Shown here piece after piece: positions 1 through 19,932 of a stretch of DNA of 64,000 nt. A program made the translations under genes and the position numbers. The stretch comes from Paraphysoderma sedebokerense (taxonomy: Eukaryota > Blastocladiomycota > Physodermatomycetes > Physodermatales > Physodermataceae). Numbering within the stretch: position 1 is the first letter of the stretch; each line of letters begins with the position of its first letter. Location: NCBI GenBank assembly GCA_025602915.1, contig JAHLJZ010000003.1, positions 744,001 through 808,000 of the forward strand, given 5' to 3'. The notes under the pieces are model-generated. The model was given only the letters and a program-made list of their open reading frames with translations, had not been told where the DNA came from and did no database searches.

Positions 1-2
1 TT

Positions 3-771
3 ATACCATACCCAGACAAAGCGATATCTGCACTTTCTACGGCTTGTACAATTGGAATGAACCAAATTAATTCAGGTCACACCACGGCCTTGACGTCCCG
101 GGTAGCAAAGCTTCACGAAACACTAGCGGAATGTCAAACGAAACAAGGCAAACGAGATCAAGCTTTGGGGTCATATCAAATCGCCAAAGATTTATACGAA
201 AAAGGAGGAGATGGGTATGGTGTCTTCTCTTTTCAATCCTTTATTTAACTCTCAATATTGAACTAACAAGAACATCTCATATAGTCGACATTTTTACGCT
301 TCTCTACATATTGCGTCAACTCTCTGCCTTCTCGGTCGATTTCAAGAAGCAGTCAACGTTTATATTCACCTTCTCAATTACGCAAGTTCAGACACCAATC
401 TTTCATTCAAATTACCCGACATTTTTTTATCTCTATGTCTTTGTTATCTCGCAGCCAAGGATTGGATTGGTTTGGAAAAACAATTGAAAGTAATCAAGAA
501 CGAATATCCTGTTTTGGATTCAGGTCGAGAATATAAATTTATCGAGGTATCCTCCTTTCTTCCACATCTTTGGTGCCAGAATGCTCACCTAACATGAAAT
601 TTTCTTTGATGATTTCAGTCCCTCGCAGGAGCAAAATATAATCAAGATAATTCCACATTCTTCGCTACGATTGATAACTTTATTCAGATTCAACCGCTTG
701 ATGCTTGGAAATTAGAGGTTTTACAGACGACAAAGAAATCCGCGGAGAATGAAACTGTCGATTTCAGGTAG
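3..771 (+). CDS. SEC17: Alpha-SNAP (Sec17), C-terminal part; 5' end outside window
   Basis: Adaptor that brings the NSF/Sec18 ATPase to SNARE complexes for disassembly after membrane fusion; it acts on the cytosolic face of membranes. Proposed exons are 3-214, 285-546 and 619-771, and the phases agree across both GT-AG introns. The translation shows TPR-like helical repeats (a segment ending QALGSYQIAKDLYEKGG, then LCLLGRFQEAVNVY). The C-terminal part matches the alpha-SNAP tail: YPVLDSGREYKF corresponds to the animal FPAFSDSRECK segment, LDAWKLEVL to LDQWLTTML, and the end VDFR to EDLR. That conserved acidic/Leu-rich end stimulates NSF. Gamma-SNAP was considered, but its C-terminus is different. 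The start lies before base 1. Confidence 0.85.
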
Positions 772-946
772 TCGAATAGTCTCATGTTATCATATTCGGG
801 TCTCTTGAAATCATTTTCAAAGCATAAGAACTGAAAACCGCAGTTAAAGAATATAATTTAAATTGAATTCTTCACATAATCAACTCCAATACGGTTTGTC
901 GAAGACATTAATGTACAGAAGAGTGATAATCAACATATTATACAAA

Positions 947-7980
<7,034 letters not shown>

Positions 7981-8570
7981 TCGAGGTGGATGGCAGGATT
8001 CGGATATCAGTTAAATGTAGGAGTGTACGAATTCGTCCTGAATGACGACTTAAGGAGGATGCGTCGAGTTACGTCCGCTTCAATGGATGGGATTGTCATT
8101 AACGACGCAAATATTGGAAATCCCCTCCAATATTTTACCGCAATATATTCACATCACTTCGTTCTCTATTTTTATTCGTCGTCATTGATATCGATTGATT
8201 CAGTAGATCTATTCCTTGCGTTCCGCCTTGCGGTTACAAAGTGCTGGTCAAAGCTACACCATATAACATTTAATAGACAGAGCGTATCTTCCCCTTGTCT
8301 AGGTGCAAGGTCGACTTTGATAGGCACTTTTATAATTGATCCTCAAATTCTTTGCTTCAGACGCGAACGAGCCGTTGAAACCCCCAAGGAGGGGTGACGA
8401 TTTTCCTCGTTGCGCATTATGAGAAATTCTGCTTGGAGCCTTCGAAGCCGACGACAATGGTTCGGAGTAAATGATGAAGCTTATATCGGATGGAATGGAC
8501 TTAAAAGGCTGCCCACAGAGCTGTAGGCTTTGCTTATCCGCTTTGATTTATTTCACTACCCCAAAAACCC
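7981..8570. other. Intergenic, INO80 5' side
   Basis: About 590 bases between the INO80 start and the transposase remnant. Short open frames occur on the + strand, but none shows protein-like features. I see no RNA gene or clear promoter motif. Confidence 0.4.
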
Positions 8571-10135
8571 TCACTGCATCGAATGCCTTCTGATCTTCTC
8601 TTGTAATGTTTGAGCAACCACAGCTTGCCGCATCTTCTCTCCAGGGGAAAAAGAACTAGAAGTTTGACTCTCACACTGCATTGCTGCCACCCTTCCACTT
8701 TCTGCCTCTCTCATTTCCCGCAAAGCATCATGCAATTCACCTTCATCCACGTCCTCTTCTATAAACATGTTGTGCAATATCATACACGCTAATATCCAAT
8801 CACAGGCACGTTCAATGTCTTTCTTGGTACGAATTTCATGTCTGAGCTGGCGTAAACTCGTCCATTTAGCTTTTAAAATGCCAATTGCTTGTTCTACTCT
8901 AACACGAGCGTTGCTCGCAATGCCATTAAACGTTTCTTCGTCTCTTGATAGCGGGGAGTGAGGAAGTTGCTTAAACATCGGAACAAGATTCACACCGGGA
9001 GAGTAGTCGCTCTGCCTAAGATGTACTCTTTACCAGTGAAGAAACGGTTCGGATGGTTGTGGAGTGGAGTACTCTTCCAGACTGTTATATCGTGAAAAGA
9101 GCCGGGATATCCTAATACAGTGATTATCAGTTTTGCTGCAAAAAGCATCCTTTTGGTAAAATCAACTAAGTTTTGCAAACACAAACCAACTGTCGTGATT
9201 CTTATTCTCTTTTTGTCATCCACCACTACCAATACATTCATTGAATACTTCTCTTTCCTCGAATACCACGACCCTCCATCTATAAGAGGTCTTTTTTCGA
9301 AATCAATCAAAATCCCATCAGCAAATCCGACACAACCACTCAAGCCTGTTTCTGAAAAGATCCGTGCAGATATGCTGGCGCGCTCACCAGATTTGGGCCA
9401 GTACAGGTATTTCGGGGATAACGAGAGAATAGCACTGATACATCGATCAGTAAATTTACACACCGATCCACATGATACCCCAAAAGTGTCTTGCCACTGC
9501 TCCTACAGCAGCACTGGTACCAAAGCTTCCAAGTCGACGTAGAGTGACTAGGAGTTGACACGCAACCGGTGTTTGATTGACGAAAGAATTGTTAGAGAAG
9601 ACCGGATGGTTTCTGATTTCATCAACTAAACTGTAAAATTTGATTTCGACATTCGTACTTCTTGCTTAAATTGATCATCTGTGTACTTTGACAAAATATC
9701 TTCCAAGCGACCACGGGGACGATCATGTTTTCGTATTCTTGGTGTTAGGTAACGCTGAGAAAGAGTATTTTGGAGTTGTCTTTCAAGTTCTCTCTTGACG
9801 CTGCTATCGTTCCAGTGGTTCCGAAATACCAGAAATGCCTGTTCTTCCTCTGACAAACCAGACTCCGGGAGGAGCAGAAGTAGCGGTTTGTGTCCCTTAT
9901 AATAAGAGAGTAACAATTTCATTTCATCGGACAACGGGTTCCCTGATATGGTGGTGGGAAATCCTGCCAAAATCCCAAAGACATCAAGCATTTCATCCCA
10001 GTTGTCTTCAAGGGCTAGATACATGGCCATCAGTTTAAAAACAAGACGCTTACTGCGATAGATACTGGATAGAGTCTCTTCATATTGCTCGGTCAGGGAG
10101 TTAATGCGGGCTTGTCGAGCGGAGGTCTTTGGCAT
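8571..10135 (-). mobile_element. PIF/Harbinger-type DNA transposon, decayed transposase (DDE_Tnp_4-like)
   Basis: Reading leftwards from 10135, an N-terminal Arg/Lys-rich helical segment (MPKTSARQARINSLTEQYEE) is followed by the typical Harbinger helices (NHPVFSNN, then LLVTLRRLGSFGTSAA near 9600-9490). The DDE nuclease core follows: GFADG with the first Asp near 9345, YSRKEKYSMNVLVVVD, GYPGSFHDITVW with the second Asp near 9100, and EYILG near 9010 just before the third acidic position. The end is SNARVRVEQAIGILKAKW with MILHNMF. The segments lie in different frames, with at least three disruptions (near 9628, 9500 and 9015), so it cannot make a full transposase. I found no convincing terminal inverted repeats or target-site duplication; the boundaries given are those of the coding remnant only. 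The accessory Myb/SANT protein of this superfamily was not found. Confidence 0.8.
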
Positions 10136-10542
10136 ATCGATAATGTGTAGCTATGAAATCAATCGCTGTACAAGAAAATTCCCATCTTGCGAAAAGACGC
10201 GCCCTCGTTGATTCGCCTTGATCTCCACGCAAAAGTTCGTGGCCGTGAATGTAAACTTTGAATATCTCAATTCCTCAAAATTTGATGAACTCAAATATGA
10301 TCTGATGCCATCATTCATCAGGCAACAAAATAAACTTTCTTTTTCGATATAGCTACAACCGTCACCAAACCTCTGTTTTAAATACATTTCATGGAAATAA
10401 ACATTACAAAACAAAAAGAACTGTGATTGGCATAGAAGGAAATTATCAGAAGAATAGTAAAATGCTCAACGTCTCTTTACTTCGTTTATGAGTGAATTGA
10501 ACCCTCCAATCAATCCATCGTATAATCCAACAAAAGAGGTTT
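10136..10542. other. Intergenic between transposon remnant and NUP53
   Basis: About 400 bases. An 87-codon open frame on the - strand (10151-10414) has no recognisable features. It may be transposon flank or NUP53 3' region. Confidence 0.35.
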
Positions 10543-12607
10543 TCACCATCCCAAAACCTTATCCTTGAGCCAATCCGCCCATCCCTGCGGTTGCTGTTGC
10601 GCTTGTCCTTGGGCTATTTCCACCTGTTGTCCTCCATTTTGAACAGGGCGGTTCGAAATCGGATGCTGACCGCGAGGATTATAATTCGACAAAATATTAG
10701 AGTAATTGGGAACGTTGGGATAAATATTTGATTTTCCAGTTGAATTTTGGTTTCGATAGCTTGGTGAGGAAAGAGTCCTAGAGTATGCACCACTGGAAGA
10801 GGACGGGGAAGGCACTGATGTAGAAGCGGCGCCGGGACGTTTAAAGATGTTGGCGTCGTACACTACTTTTGTTGTAGTCGATGAGACGGGAGTCTGTTGA
10901 GCTTGCTGCTGCTGTTGATTCAAGAATTGATTTTGCTGCATCTGGTTTTGACTGGGCGACACGGAGGAAGCCATCGGAGAGGATGTGGTATTCATTGGAG
11001 ACGAATATTGAGATTGTTGTCGTGGTTGATTTGTCAAACCAAATGTCTGATTGGTGGTAGTTGACACTCCAGCAGAGGTGTTGGAAACTGCAGCAGGGGA
11101 CTTGGGCTTCTGATGGGACTCCTGATAAGGAACTACACCAATGATTGACTGAAAGACAGAAAACGGAAATGAATAAATCTTTAGCAGGAGAAGCTTGGAA
11201 ATACCGTAAATAAAGGACCTACCATGTCATCAAATGACCCATTCAATTTCAGCGCTCTGTCCACCGCTTCCTTGCTATTATACATGATAATCAAGAAACA
11301 CTTGCCGGCACCTGCGGCATCGGTATACACAATATCGCCCAATCTGGAAAACTTTTGAAAAATCGAGTTTTGTTGAGAAGGATTGAAACCAAAGATCGTT
11401 ACAGTTTTCGCCGGATCTGGTGTAAAATGAGGGGATGTCGGTGCATATGATTGTGATTGTGATTGCACTCCTTGAGCCTGAGGTTGAGAGGAGAATGAAG
11501 AAGGTTGTGTAGAAAAGGACGAGCTAGCAAGAGATTGTGGTTGTTGTTGTGTGGGTTGGCGATAGGAAGAGGTAGACGACGGTGTGGCCGAAATGAACTT
11601 GTTGTACAAATTTGACGGTTGAGAATGGTTGTTGGAAGGAGACGTAAATAGATTTGAGGACGATGTTGATCTAAATGGTGAATTGGCATAGTTTTCCGTT
11701 AGCTTAACTACTCAACACCTGCAATAGAAAGAAGGTACTAATCAACAAACTGAATATTTACCCTTGGTTACCAACGACTTTATTTCTCGCAGCCACCAGA
11801 TCTGAGGGGCTCATTGGACTATTCATGTTATTTCCGGCCGCAGAACCAGACATGCTCATGCCCATACCCATTGCCATACCATCGTTCATTCCTATTCCCA
11901 TATCCATTTCATCTAATGATTCCATTGGAGGAGCATCTTCTGGCGACAGTTTCATCGAAGAGGAAGAATGTTTGATTGGTGATCTCGGTCTGTAGGATTA
12001 AATGGGGTGACGGCATGTTGTCAATGGAGATTAGTGAATATGATTATCACACAAGTAAAAAACGGAAACAGGTGGAACAGATCAGTCATAATTGAAAAGC
12101 GTTAAGCCAATGCTTTGGGGTTCTCATCACTTTTTAATTGACGTCGAAATAAAGAGAAAATTTTTTTCCAACAAATCACGACTAAAAATTAAAAAATCAA
12201 ACAAACCGTCCAACACCGCCAAGATAATCATTCTCATCAATATATGATCCACCCACACCGCTGTACCCCATTCCCATACTATTTTTCGAATCGACTCTTT
12301 GCAATCCCACGCCCATAGCGAAGCCGGAAGACTGTCTAGACGGGCTCTTCAGGGCGCCAGAGGGAGGAGAATACGATTTGTTGGTTGTCACAGAAGAAGG
12401 GGACAGCAGAGGGTCATCGAAAAAGGGTTTTAGATAGGACGGTTTTTGGGTAGGTTGTGTGTGGGACGGGTGATGTTGTGAGTGTTGTTGGCCGAGAGGA
12501 AGATGAGAAGGAATCGGCTGCGAATGTTGCGAATGTGGTTGATTGGAGGTAGTGTTTGGGGGATGGAAAGGAAAGGACGACGACGACGACGAGAAGGAAG
12601 AATACAT
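10543..12607 (-). CDS. NUP53: Nucleoporin Nup53/Nup35 (RRM_Nup53 domain)
   Basis: Nuclear pore inner-ring linker that binds Nup93/Nup188-class partners and the pore membrane. Exons consistent in phase: 12207-12607, 11772-11989, 11223-11707 and 10543-11148, giving about 569 residues. The N-terminal half is low-complexity (Ser, His, Pro, Gln). A Met/Gly-rich stretch near 11880 contains repeated MGMGM. The Nup53-type RRM is at about residues 290-365 (KTVTIFGFNPSQQNSIFQKF, then GDIVYTD, then NSKEAVDRALKLNG). The C-terminus is Gln/Ser-rich and ends WADWLKDKVLGW, the amphipathic membrane-binding helix typical of the family. The donor used for exon 2 (at 11771) was chosen because the stronger-looking one at 11761 would force a stop in the next exon. 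Confidence 0.9.
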
Positions 12608-13040
12608 TTTTCTGTTTGCGAATGCTGTTCTAATTCAATACAGATTGACTGCTGCAGATGTATCTTTGCTGCTTCTCTGCGGTGTGTATCTATATCCTCC
12701 TTTGCAACACAACTCGAAATCACGAGTTGAAGAGCGAGAGGGAACGCAAGAGGAACTCGCAGTCTCGCTCCGTTCGCACGTGTCAACTGAAAGTAATCAA
12801 CTGAAAGTATTCAACAATTAAATAACATAATTAATGTGAATCACTGTCTATCTCACTTTTGTATTATTCACTGTGGTAGTGCAATTCCTTCTCAGATAGC
12901 CTATTTCTGGGCGCTTGTATTGCAATCAATTAAAAATATTAAAGTTGTGATGATTACACGAATACCGGGTCTTTATATTTGGGTTCAATCGACTATAAAC
13001 AAAACATCAACCTCTTTGCCTTGACTGTATTATCATTCAT
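12608..13040. other. Intergenic, NUP53 5' / RPL13A 3'
   Basis: Holds the NUP53 upstream region and the RPL13A 3' untranslated region. I see no gene. Confidence 0.4.
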
Positions 13041-14199
13041 TTAGTGTCCCAAAGCAGCCAATGATTCATTAACTTTAGCCAATTCCTTTGAAGCCATTTG
13101 AGCAGCCTTGACCTTTTGTCTGGCAGCCAATTTCTTAGCTTCATGGTAAACTTTGCCTTGTTCCTTGCGTTTAGCTTCCAATTTAGAAACAACATCAGAG
13201 TATTTCCAGCCAAATTCTTCCGAGATACGCTTGATGGTGGTGTATTTGCGACCAGGTCTGAGACGGAGAACTCGGAGAGCTTCGGGGACAACCATACGTT
13301 TGGTTTTGTTGTAGGCAGGGGGGATACCTTCGAAAACCTACACATTCATCCAATTTACAGGCGTTAATTTCAATCCAGTTGAATAACCATAGAGCATAGC
13401 CACTCTCCATTTCCTTGTCCAAGCTTATCAATCCACAACCAGACATTCATTTCCATGTGTTTAATAAGCAAAATCAGCAGAAAATATTTACCTTAAGGTT
13501 GCTCAAAGCAGCAGCACCTCTGGGGGATTTGTGGGGGACCATACCGCGGACAGCCTTGTAGAAGATGCGGGAGGGAGCACGGAAATGGAAGGCACCCTTC
13601 TTGGGGTTGACGATACATCGTTTGCGGAGATGGGCTTGGTATTTAACTTTTTTTTTACAAAAGATAGGGTGTACATCAAGCGAAAATGGGATGTCGAAAA
13701 TTTTTTTTTGTCAAATTTGTCCGAATGGATGAATGATGATTGTGAGCGGAAATAAATAGTATTGAGCGGGCGTAATATATCGATATGACGCAATAATAAA
13801 ATGAAATAAAATTCGAGGTCAAAGAAAAATGAATGAGATATAAAAATTAGTCACAAATCACTGGATATTTTAACACAATTATTCTTTGTCCCAGACACGA
13901 ATTTAGCAAAACTGCTATTTAAAAAATAGTTGATTCAACGCACGTTTATTTCTGAAAAAGGAACCAGAAACGTTCATTTCCTCGCATCTGACAACGACAA
14001 CTTTTTGTCCGGAGAGGATTTGCTTCGAGACGATGGAAGCAAGACGACCAAGAAGATGGCCTTTAGCATCGATGACAACGACCTGTATATATCATCCAAA
14101 CCACATCAAACGTAGAAAACGGGGTTAATCGTCGGCGCCTATAAAATCGAGAGAGAGGGAATAATCGGACAGAATGCATGCCTTTTCGAAAGTGCTCAT
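13041..14199 (-). CDS. RPL13A: 60S ribosomal protein L13a (uL13; yeast L16)
   Basis: Component of the large cytosolic ribosomal subunit. Exons: 14182-14199, 13944-14082, 13492-13646 and 13041-13337. Phases agree and give 202 residues, against about 200 in yeast and human. Clear family blocks are [39 protein letters not shown] and [16 protein letters not shown], and the end is SLAALGH. The start at 14199 has a good context (AAAATGAGC) and gives MSTFEK before the conserved VVVIDAKGH. That requires the first intron (14083-14181) to use a GC donor with a normal AG acceptor, because no GT donor in the right phase is available. The gene is divergent from RPT6 (558 bases between starts). Confidence 0.95.
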
Positions 14200-14757
14200 T
14201 TTAGTGTCTGATTTTAACAAAAAGGTATTCGTTCTAATGGAGGAAGAAAATTCGAAATTCCCTTTTTTGCAGGAGCAGCGTCGCCGGTGTGAGGGACCCT
14301 TGAGCAAAAAACACGTGTTCTGTTGCCACGGGTGATGGGGAATTGCGATTTATTAGTATTAACTACAGTAAATAACAACCAAAATATATTATATTTCAGC
14401 TAACATGATAAACTTTTCCAACACTACATTGATTAGACTAGCAGCTACAATTGTCCCATGATTTTTGGTTTTCCTCTCTGTTTCTTTCGCAAGGAGAGAA
14501 ATCCATGAATTATGAAGCAACAACACATACAGCAGTTGCCAAATTAGTGCATATTACGGCTGCTTTTTTCTAAATATTAATACTAGATTGAAAAAGAATA
14601 AAAATTGCTGCAGTGGAGAATGGACATCACGTGACCTTTAATGCGTCATCAGTTTGGGTCCATTCCCTCTTCCGAATTCCCTTTCCTCAGAATCCATCGA
14701 AACCATATCCACAATCCCCACCTTCTTATCGCTTATTGCCCACAGTCTACAGAAACA
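14200..14757. promoter_or_regulatory. Shared upstream region of RPL13A and RPT6
   Basis: 558 bases between two divergent, highly expressed housekeeping genes, so it must hold both promoters. I see no proteasome-type (PACE) element or other motif I can defend. Confidence 0.4.
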
Positions 14758-16786
<2,029 letters not shown>

Positions 16787-17399
16787 GTTGGCCATGTTTA
16801 GTTGCTTTTGCTTGTCGAGTTGGAGATGAGGTCAGGGGTAGTGGGTCGAAAAATGACATGGCGGTGTTGTTTGTGAATACATCTAAAATCAACAACGAAT
16901 TCCCTTTCGCACTTCATCCTAACTGCCTATTATTTAAAGTCAATTGCAATTGATGATTATGTATCCCCTAGCATCTGTGGTGCAACCGTAATAGCCGTGC
17001 GAATGTTATTTGCTCTAGAATGAATGCGTGGCAAGTCACAAATATGCTGATGAAAGTAGGGGTAGTGTTCGCCCAAGTCCATGTCTGGCCAAAAGCGATA
17101 CTCGGATTTATCAGTTACATTGCCCAGCCTGCAGGTTCATCTGCCTTGGTTTCTTGATGAATCCCGTAAGCTTAACGCAGCGATGGAGACAAACTGAGTA
17201 GGGATTATGAATTTAATGCTTTGAATCGTGCAATCGTCGCAATCTGCTTTGTATTTAGAACAAAACCGAGCTACCATAAGATTTGAGGCTCTGTGTAGGT
17301 TCATACAGTACAATTTACTAAAAACTAAACCGACAACAGGAACATACTCGTCTTGAATTAACAAAAATTTATACTGAACTAATACTAATTAACCCCGAT
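16787..17399. other. Intergenic, RPT6 3' side
   Basis: About 610 bases. A 75-codon open frame on the - strand (17137-17364) has no family features. I see no supported gene. Confidence 0.4.
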
Positions 17400-17552
17400 G
17401 GATCGGTGAGATCGAAACCGATAATACAGTCCGAGAAGCAGTGCCGGGACTATAAAGCTAAACGACTTTTTGAAAATTGAAACGAAGGACCACGGTCGAT
17501 AATGCGAGCGGGAATGTCTTGATATTTCGCCCAACTTTTTTTCCACTTCGTC

Positions 17553-18308
17553 TTACTTCGCCATTACCGATATCGTCAACCTTTCCAGGCAATTCACCCT
17601 AGATTCGAGTCCTGTCTCCGTTGCCATAGGGGTTCCCATGAAGATATCAGTGTTTTTCAAGTATTCAGGCATTTGCCCACCACCTTCAATAGGGGTTTCC
17701 ATTGGTTCCTCCCTTTCATTGGAAGTTGTAGGGGTAATATAGGATGCTCCGTAACGGCTTAAAACTAGACAATTTAACTCAATGTAAGAGATGGGCATAC
17801 TTATGTGGTTGGCTGTTACGATACCTTTGATATTTGCCCTCTCCACATATTTTCTGTAGTTCTCCTGTATTATGCTCCTGACATCGTCTGAAGCGGCCCA
17901 GGCTTCTCGATCATCCATTATAACTAGTTTCTTTTCAATTCCCTCGAGCGAGTTCCACCACTCATAAAATTCCGTAGAAAAGTAGGTGTACCCAAGATAA
18001 TTCTGAATCAACACAATCAACTCGACACTTTCAGCCAAAGAATGAAGGAGCTTTTTTTCGAGTTTTGCAATATTGATGTAATTAAACGAAAGCTCTAATA
18101 CCCCCAGATGACGTCGATCACCGCCCTCATTCTTGAGGAAATCGTGAACTTCTTTCAAACATTCAGCATTAAGGTAGTTTCCACTAAGATCCCAGTATGT
18201 ATCGGGAGCAAAGACTTGTTCACTCCGTCTTTCTAAAACAGCCTGCAAACTGCCATTGGTATGACTTAACCGCAGACCACTGTCATTGATCAGATTCTTT
18301 GGGTCCAT
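17553..18308 (-). CDS. Pair copy 1: leucine-rich-repeat-like protein, function unknown
   Basis: Not a family I can name. Residues about 35-110 carry LRR-like repeats (YWDLSGNYLNAECLKEV, then LGVLELSFNYIN, then VELIVLIQNYLG), followed by a mixed helix/strand segment with KKLVIMDDREAW. It is clearly a paralog of the gene at 27262-28183. A GT-AG intron at 17765-17824 is suggested by the paralog, where the equivalent interval must be spliced; here it is 60 nt and open, so the protein is 231 residues spliced or 251 unspliced. The frame ends about 60 codons before the paralog does. DNA resembling the paralog's C-terminal codons, including a hydrophobic stretch, continues to about 17400, so this copy is probably shortened. 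It is divergent from the deaminase-like gene to its right, with starts about 135 bases apart. Confidence 0.72.
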   Translation of the reverse strand: MDPKNLINDSGLRLSHTNGSLQAVLERRSEQVFAPDTYWDLSGNYLNAECLKEVHDFLKNEGGDRRHLGVLELSFNYINIAKLEKKLLHSLAESVELIVLIQNYLGYTYFSTEFYEWWNSLEGIEKKLVIMDDREAWAASDDVRSIIQENYRKYVERANIKGIVTANHISMPISYIELNCLVLSRYGASYITPTTSNEREEPMETPIEGGGQMPEYLKNTDIFMGTPMATETGLESRVNCLERLTISVMAK

Positions 18309-18442
18309 TTTGATCGGAACAGGTAGTCTTTAGCGGCCGGTGTGGAAGCCATTGAAGAGGTCTTAAGTTCCTATGGCAACGAGGTTTGCTTGTGACATGA
18401 ACCGTGAAGGTTGCATTCTTGGATGTTATCAGTAAACGAGTA
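18309..18442. promoter_or_regulatory. Bidirectional promoter of pair copy 1, with RFX/X-box-like motif
   Basis: 134 bases between the two start codons. At 18367-18380 the sequence GTTCCTATGGCAAC fits the X-box consensus GTHNYYATRRNAAC at every position. The equivalent interval of copy 2 has a matching motif although most of the rest of the spacer has diverged. Binding by an RFX-family factor is inference. Confidence 0.55.
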
Positions 18443-19276
18443 ATGGCATCAATCGCTCCACAGATATTGGTGGACCTCATTCATGGTGCGATCGGCGATA
18501 ACTCAAGGAACATCATCTTCGTTGCGGAACTGAGTCAATCACGCAACAATGTGCATTGGTGCGTCACTCACGACGATGGGTCGCTGGCAGTATTTCTTAG
18601 CGGCAAGAAATATGATTACGGAAAACGCAGTTTTGAAATCGGACCACGGAAGATCCACTTGAAAATTTTATCTCATGATGACGATGATATTGTCAAGCTT
18701 CGGGACGCATATTATACAGAGTCTGCCAGGACACTTGGGACTTACGTCGAAGCAATAGATACTCTACAAAAAACCAATTTAGGATCAGAACACCTCTTGG
18801 CGGCTCAACGTTTGCTCAAAAAAGTGGTTAAGGATGGAAATGATCGAAACGATCGATTAGGCGCTTCCACACTACTGCAATATGAGAGAACCGACAACTA
18901 TGGATATATCACTTGGCATCTGAGCGACCTCCTCAATCATTGCCGAACGAAAGTGACCGAGCCGAGAACCGACGAAATCAGACAGGCGCTGCTTCACTTA
19001 TCGAACTTTTTCGAGTTCTTTCATGAACTCCGTCACTTTCGAGATAGCGAAGCACACTTCTTCAGATGGAGACTGAGTGATGGAGCGCGTGTGCAAAAAT
19101 CGCTTCGAATATACTCCCTTTTCCCCTTTTCTCGCCATGTGTAGTTTGCCGGTCATTAATTGATAACATAGTAGAGAGATTTGGGAATTTGGAAGTTGAA
19201 ATTGTATTTATAAATTTGTATACAGGAGATTGTTGCAATGGGTCAAGCCTCACAGACTTTGGCCAGAAAGGTATGT
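18443..19276 (+). pseudogene. Pair copy 1: deaminase-like gene, degraded
   Basis: Paralog of the whole-looking gene at 28321-29307. The chosen start, MASIAPQIL, aligns with the other copy's start. Shared blocks are RNIIFVAEL against KNIIFVTKP, a central region with YTESARTL against HQTESSRTI, and RHFRDSEAHFF, identical in both. The copy looks broken (about one break), and similarity to the paralog continues to about 19276. Because nucleic-acid deaminase families include toxins, I treat it as a fossil and do not detail the damage. It probably lost activity recently, since most of the reading frame is intact. Confidence 0.65.
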
Positions 19277-19932
19277 TTCTGTTACTTTATCTGTTGGAAC
19301 CGGCTTCTAACTGCGCATTATAGTTAATCGGGGCGATGCGGTCACAATTTAACCTCAAATTTTGCTGCATAATAGGTTATATATGTTGTTTAGTTGTATT
19401 TACTTTCTCTTATAACAGCGCCTTCCATCACAATTGCCTTATATCCAATCATAATATTCTCTGGTCTTCTCATTAGACTGTGTGTGCATATGCTATGGAA
19501 GCCACATGCCGAAGTTCGTGTCACTGAAGAATCTGGAATGGGTCAACTGCAGTAAAGAAGAATGATTCAGAGCTAACTTCAGTTAGAGGAAGTAGAAGAA
19601 CTCTTTTTTGTTTCCTTCAATGTAAATAGTGATTGTAAGTCACGGTCCGAAATTGTCTCTAGTTTGATGTGGATGTCAATGCCAGTATAGGTGTAATATC
19701 ATATTCGTGCCAAGTTGCATAATTATCAGTAGCTTTTCCACTCGAACAAGTTTATTTTGACTTTATGCACGGGATTCGATATCTTTGAAACCAGGTTGTA
19801 GTTCTACAATACGGTGTATGCTACAGTTATCAACAAAATGCCGGTCGCCGTACCCCGACATCGTCTGAAGAACTTCCTCGTTCCCGGGAGGTCCAATGTT
19901 GTTAAATGACTTATCAGTCCCTTCGATTGAAC
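19277..19932. other. Intergenic between pair copy 1 and the receptor gene
   Basis: Contains the RPT6 exon remnant listed separately. A 67-codon open frame (19763-19966, -) overlaps the receptor's end in another frame. It could be an alternative 3' exon of the receptor, but nothing in it supports that. Confidence 0.4.
19480..19605 (+). pseudogene. Decayed copy of the RPT6 last exon
   Basis: This stretch aligns in order with RPT6 exon 7 (16646-16786). An AG acceptor is followed by a tgtgtgc segment. Later matches include GTTCGTGTCACTGAAGAA against GTTCACGTCACTCAAGAA, GATTCAGA in both, and TAACTTCAGTTAGAGGAA against TAACTTGAGTTTGAGGAA. It has indels and in-frame stops and no coding potential. 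It implies that the 3' part of RPT6 was once duplicated together with the neighbouring gene pair. Confidence 0.65.

Noticed and set aside
7990-8397. 135-codon open frame on the + strand
   Set aside because: No domain, odd composition and no start context; it lies just upstream of INO80 and is most likely chance.
8400-10420. Terminal inverted repeats of the Harbinger element
   Set aside because: Only short direct matches such as CCTCGTTG were found at the two sides; none is a convincing inverted end.
13338-13943. RPL13A introns as hosts of C/D-box snoRNAs, as in animals
   Set aside because: C- and D-like boxes occur but in the wrong order or not at all on the transcribed strand.
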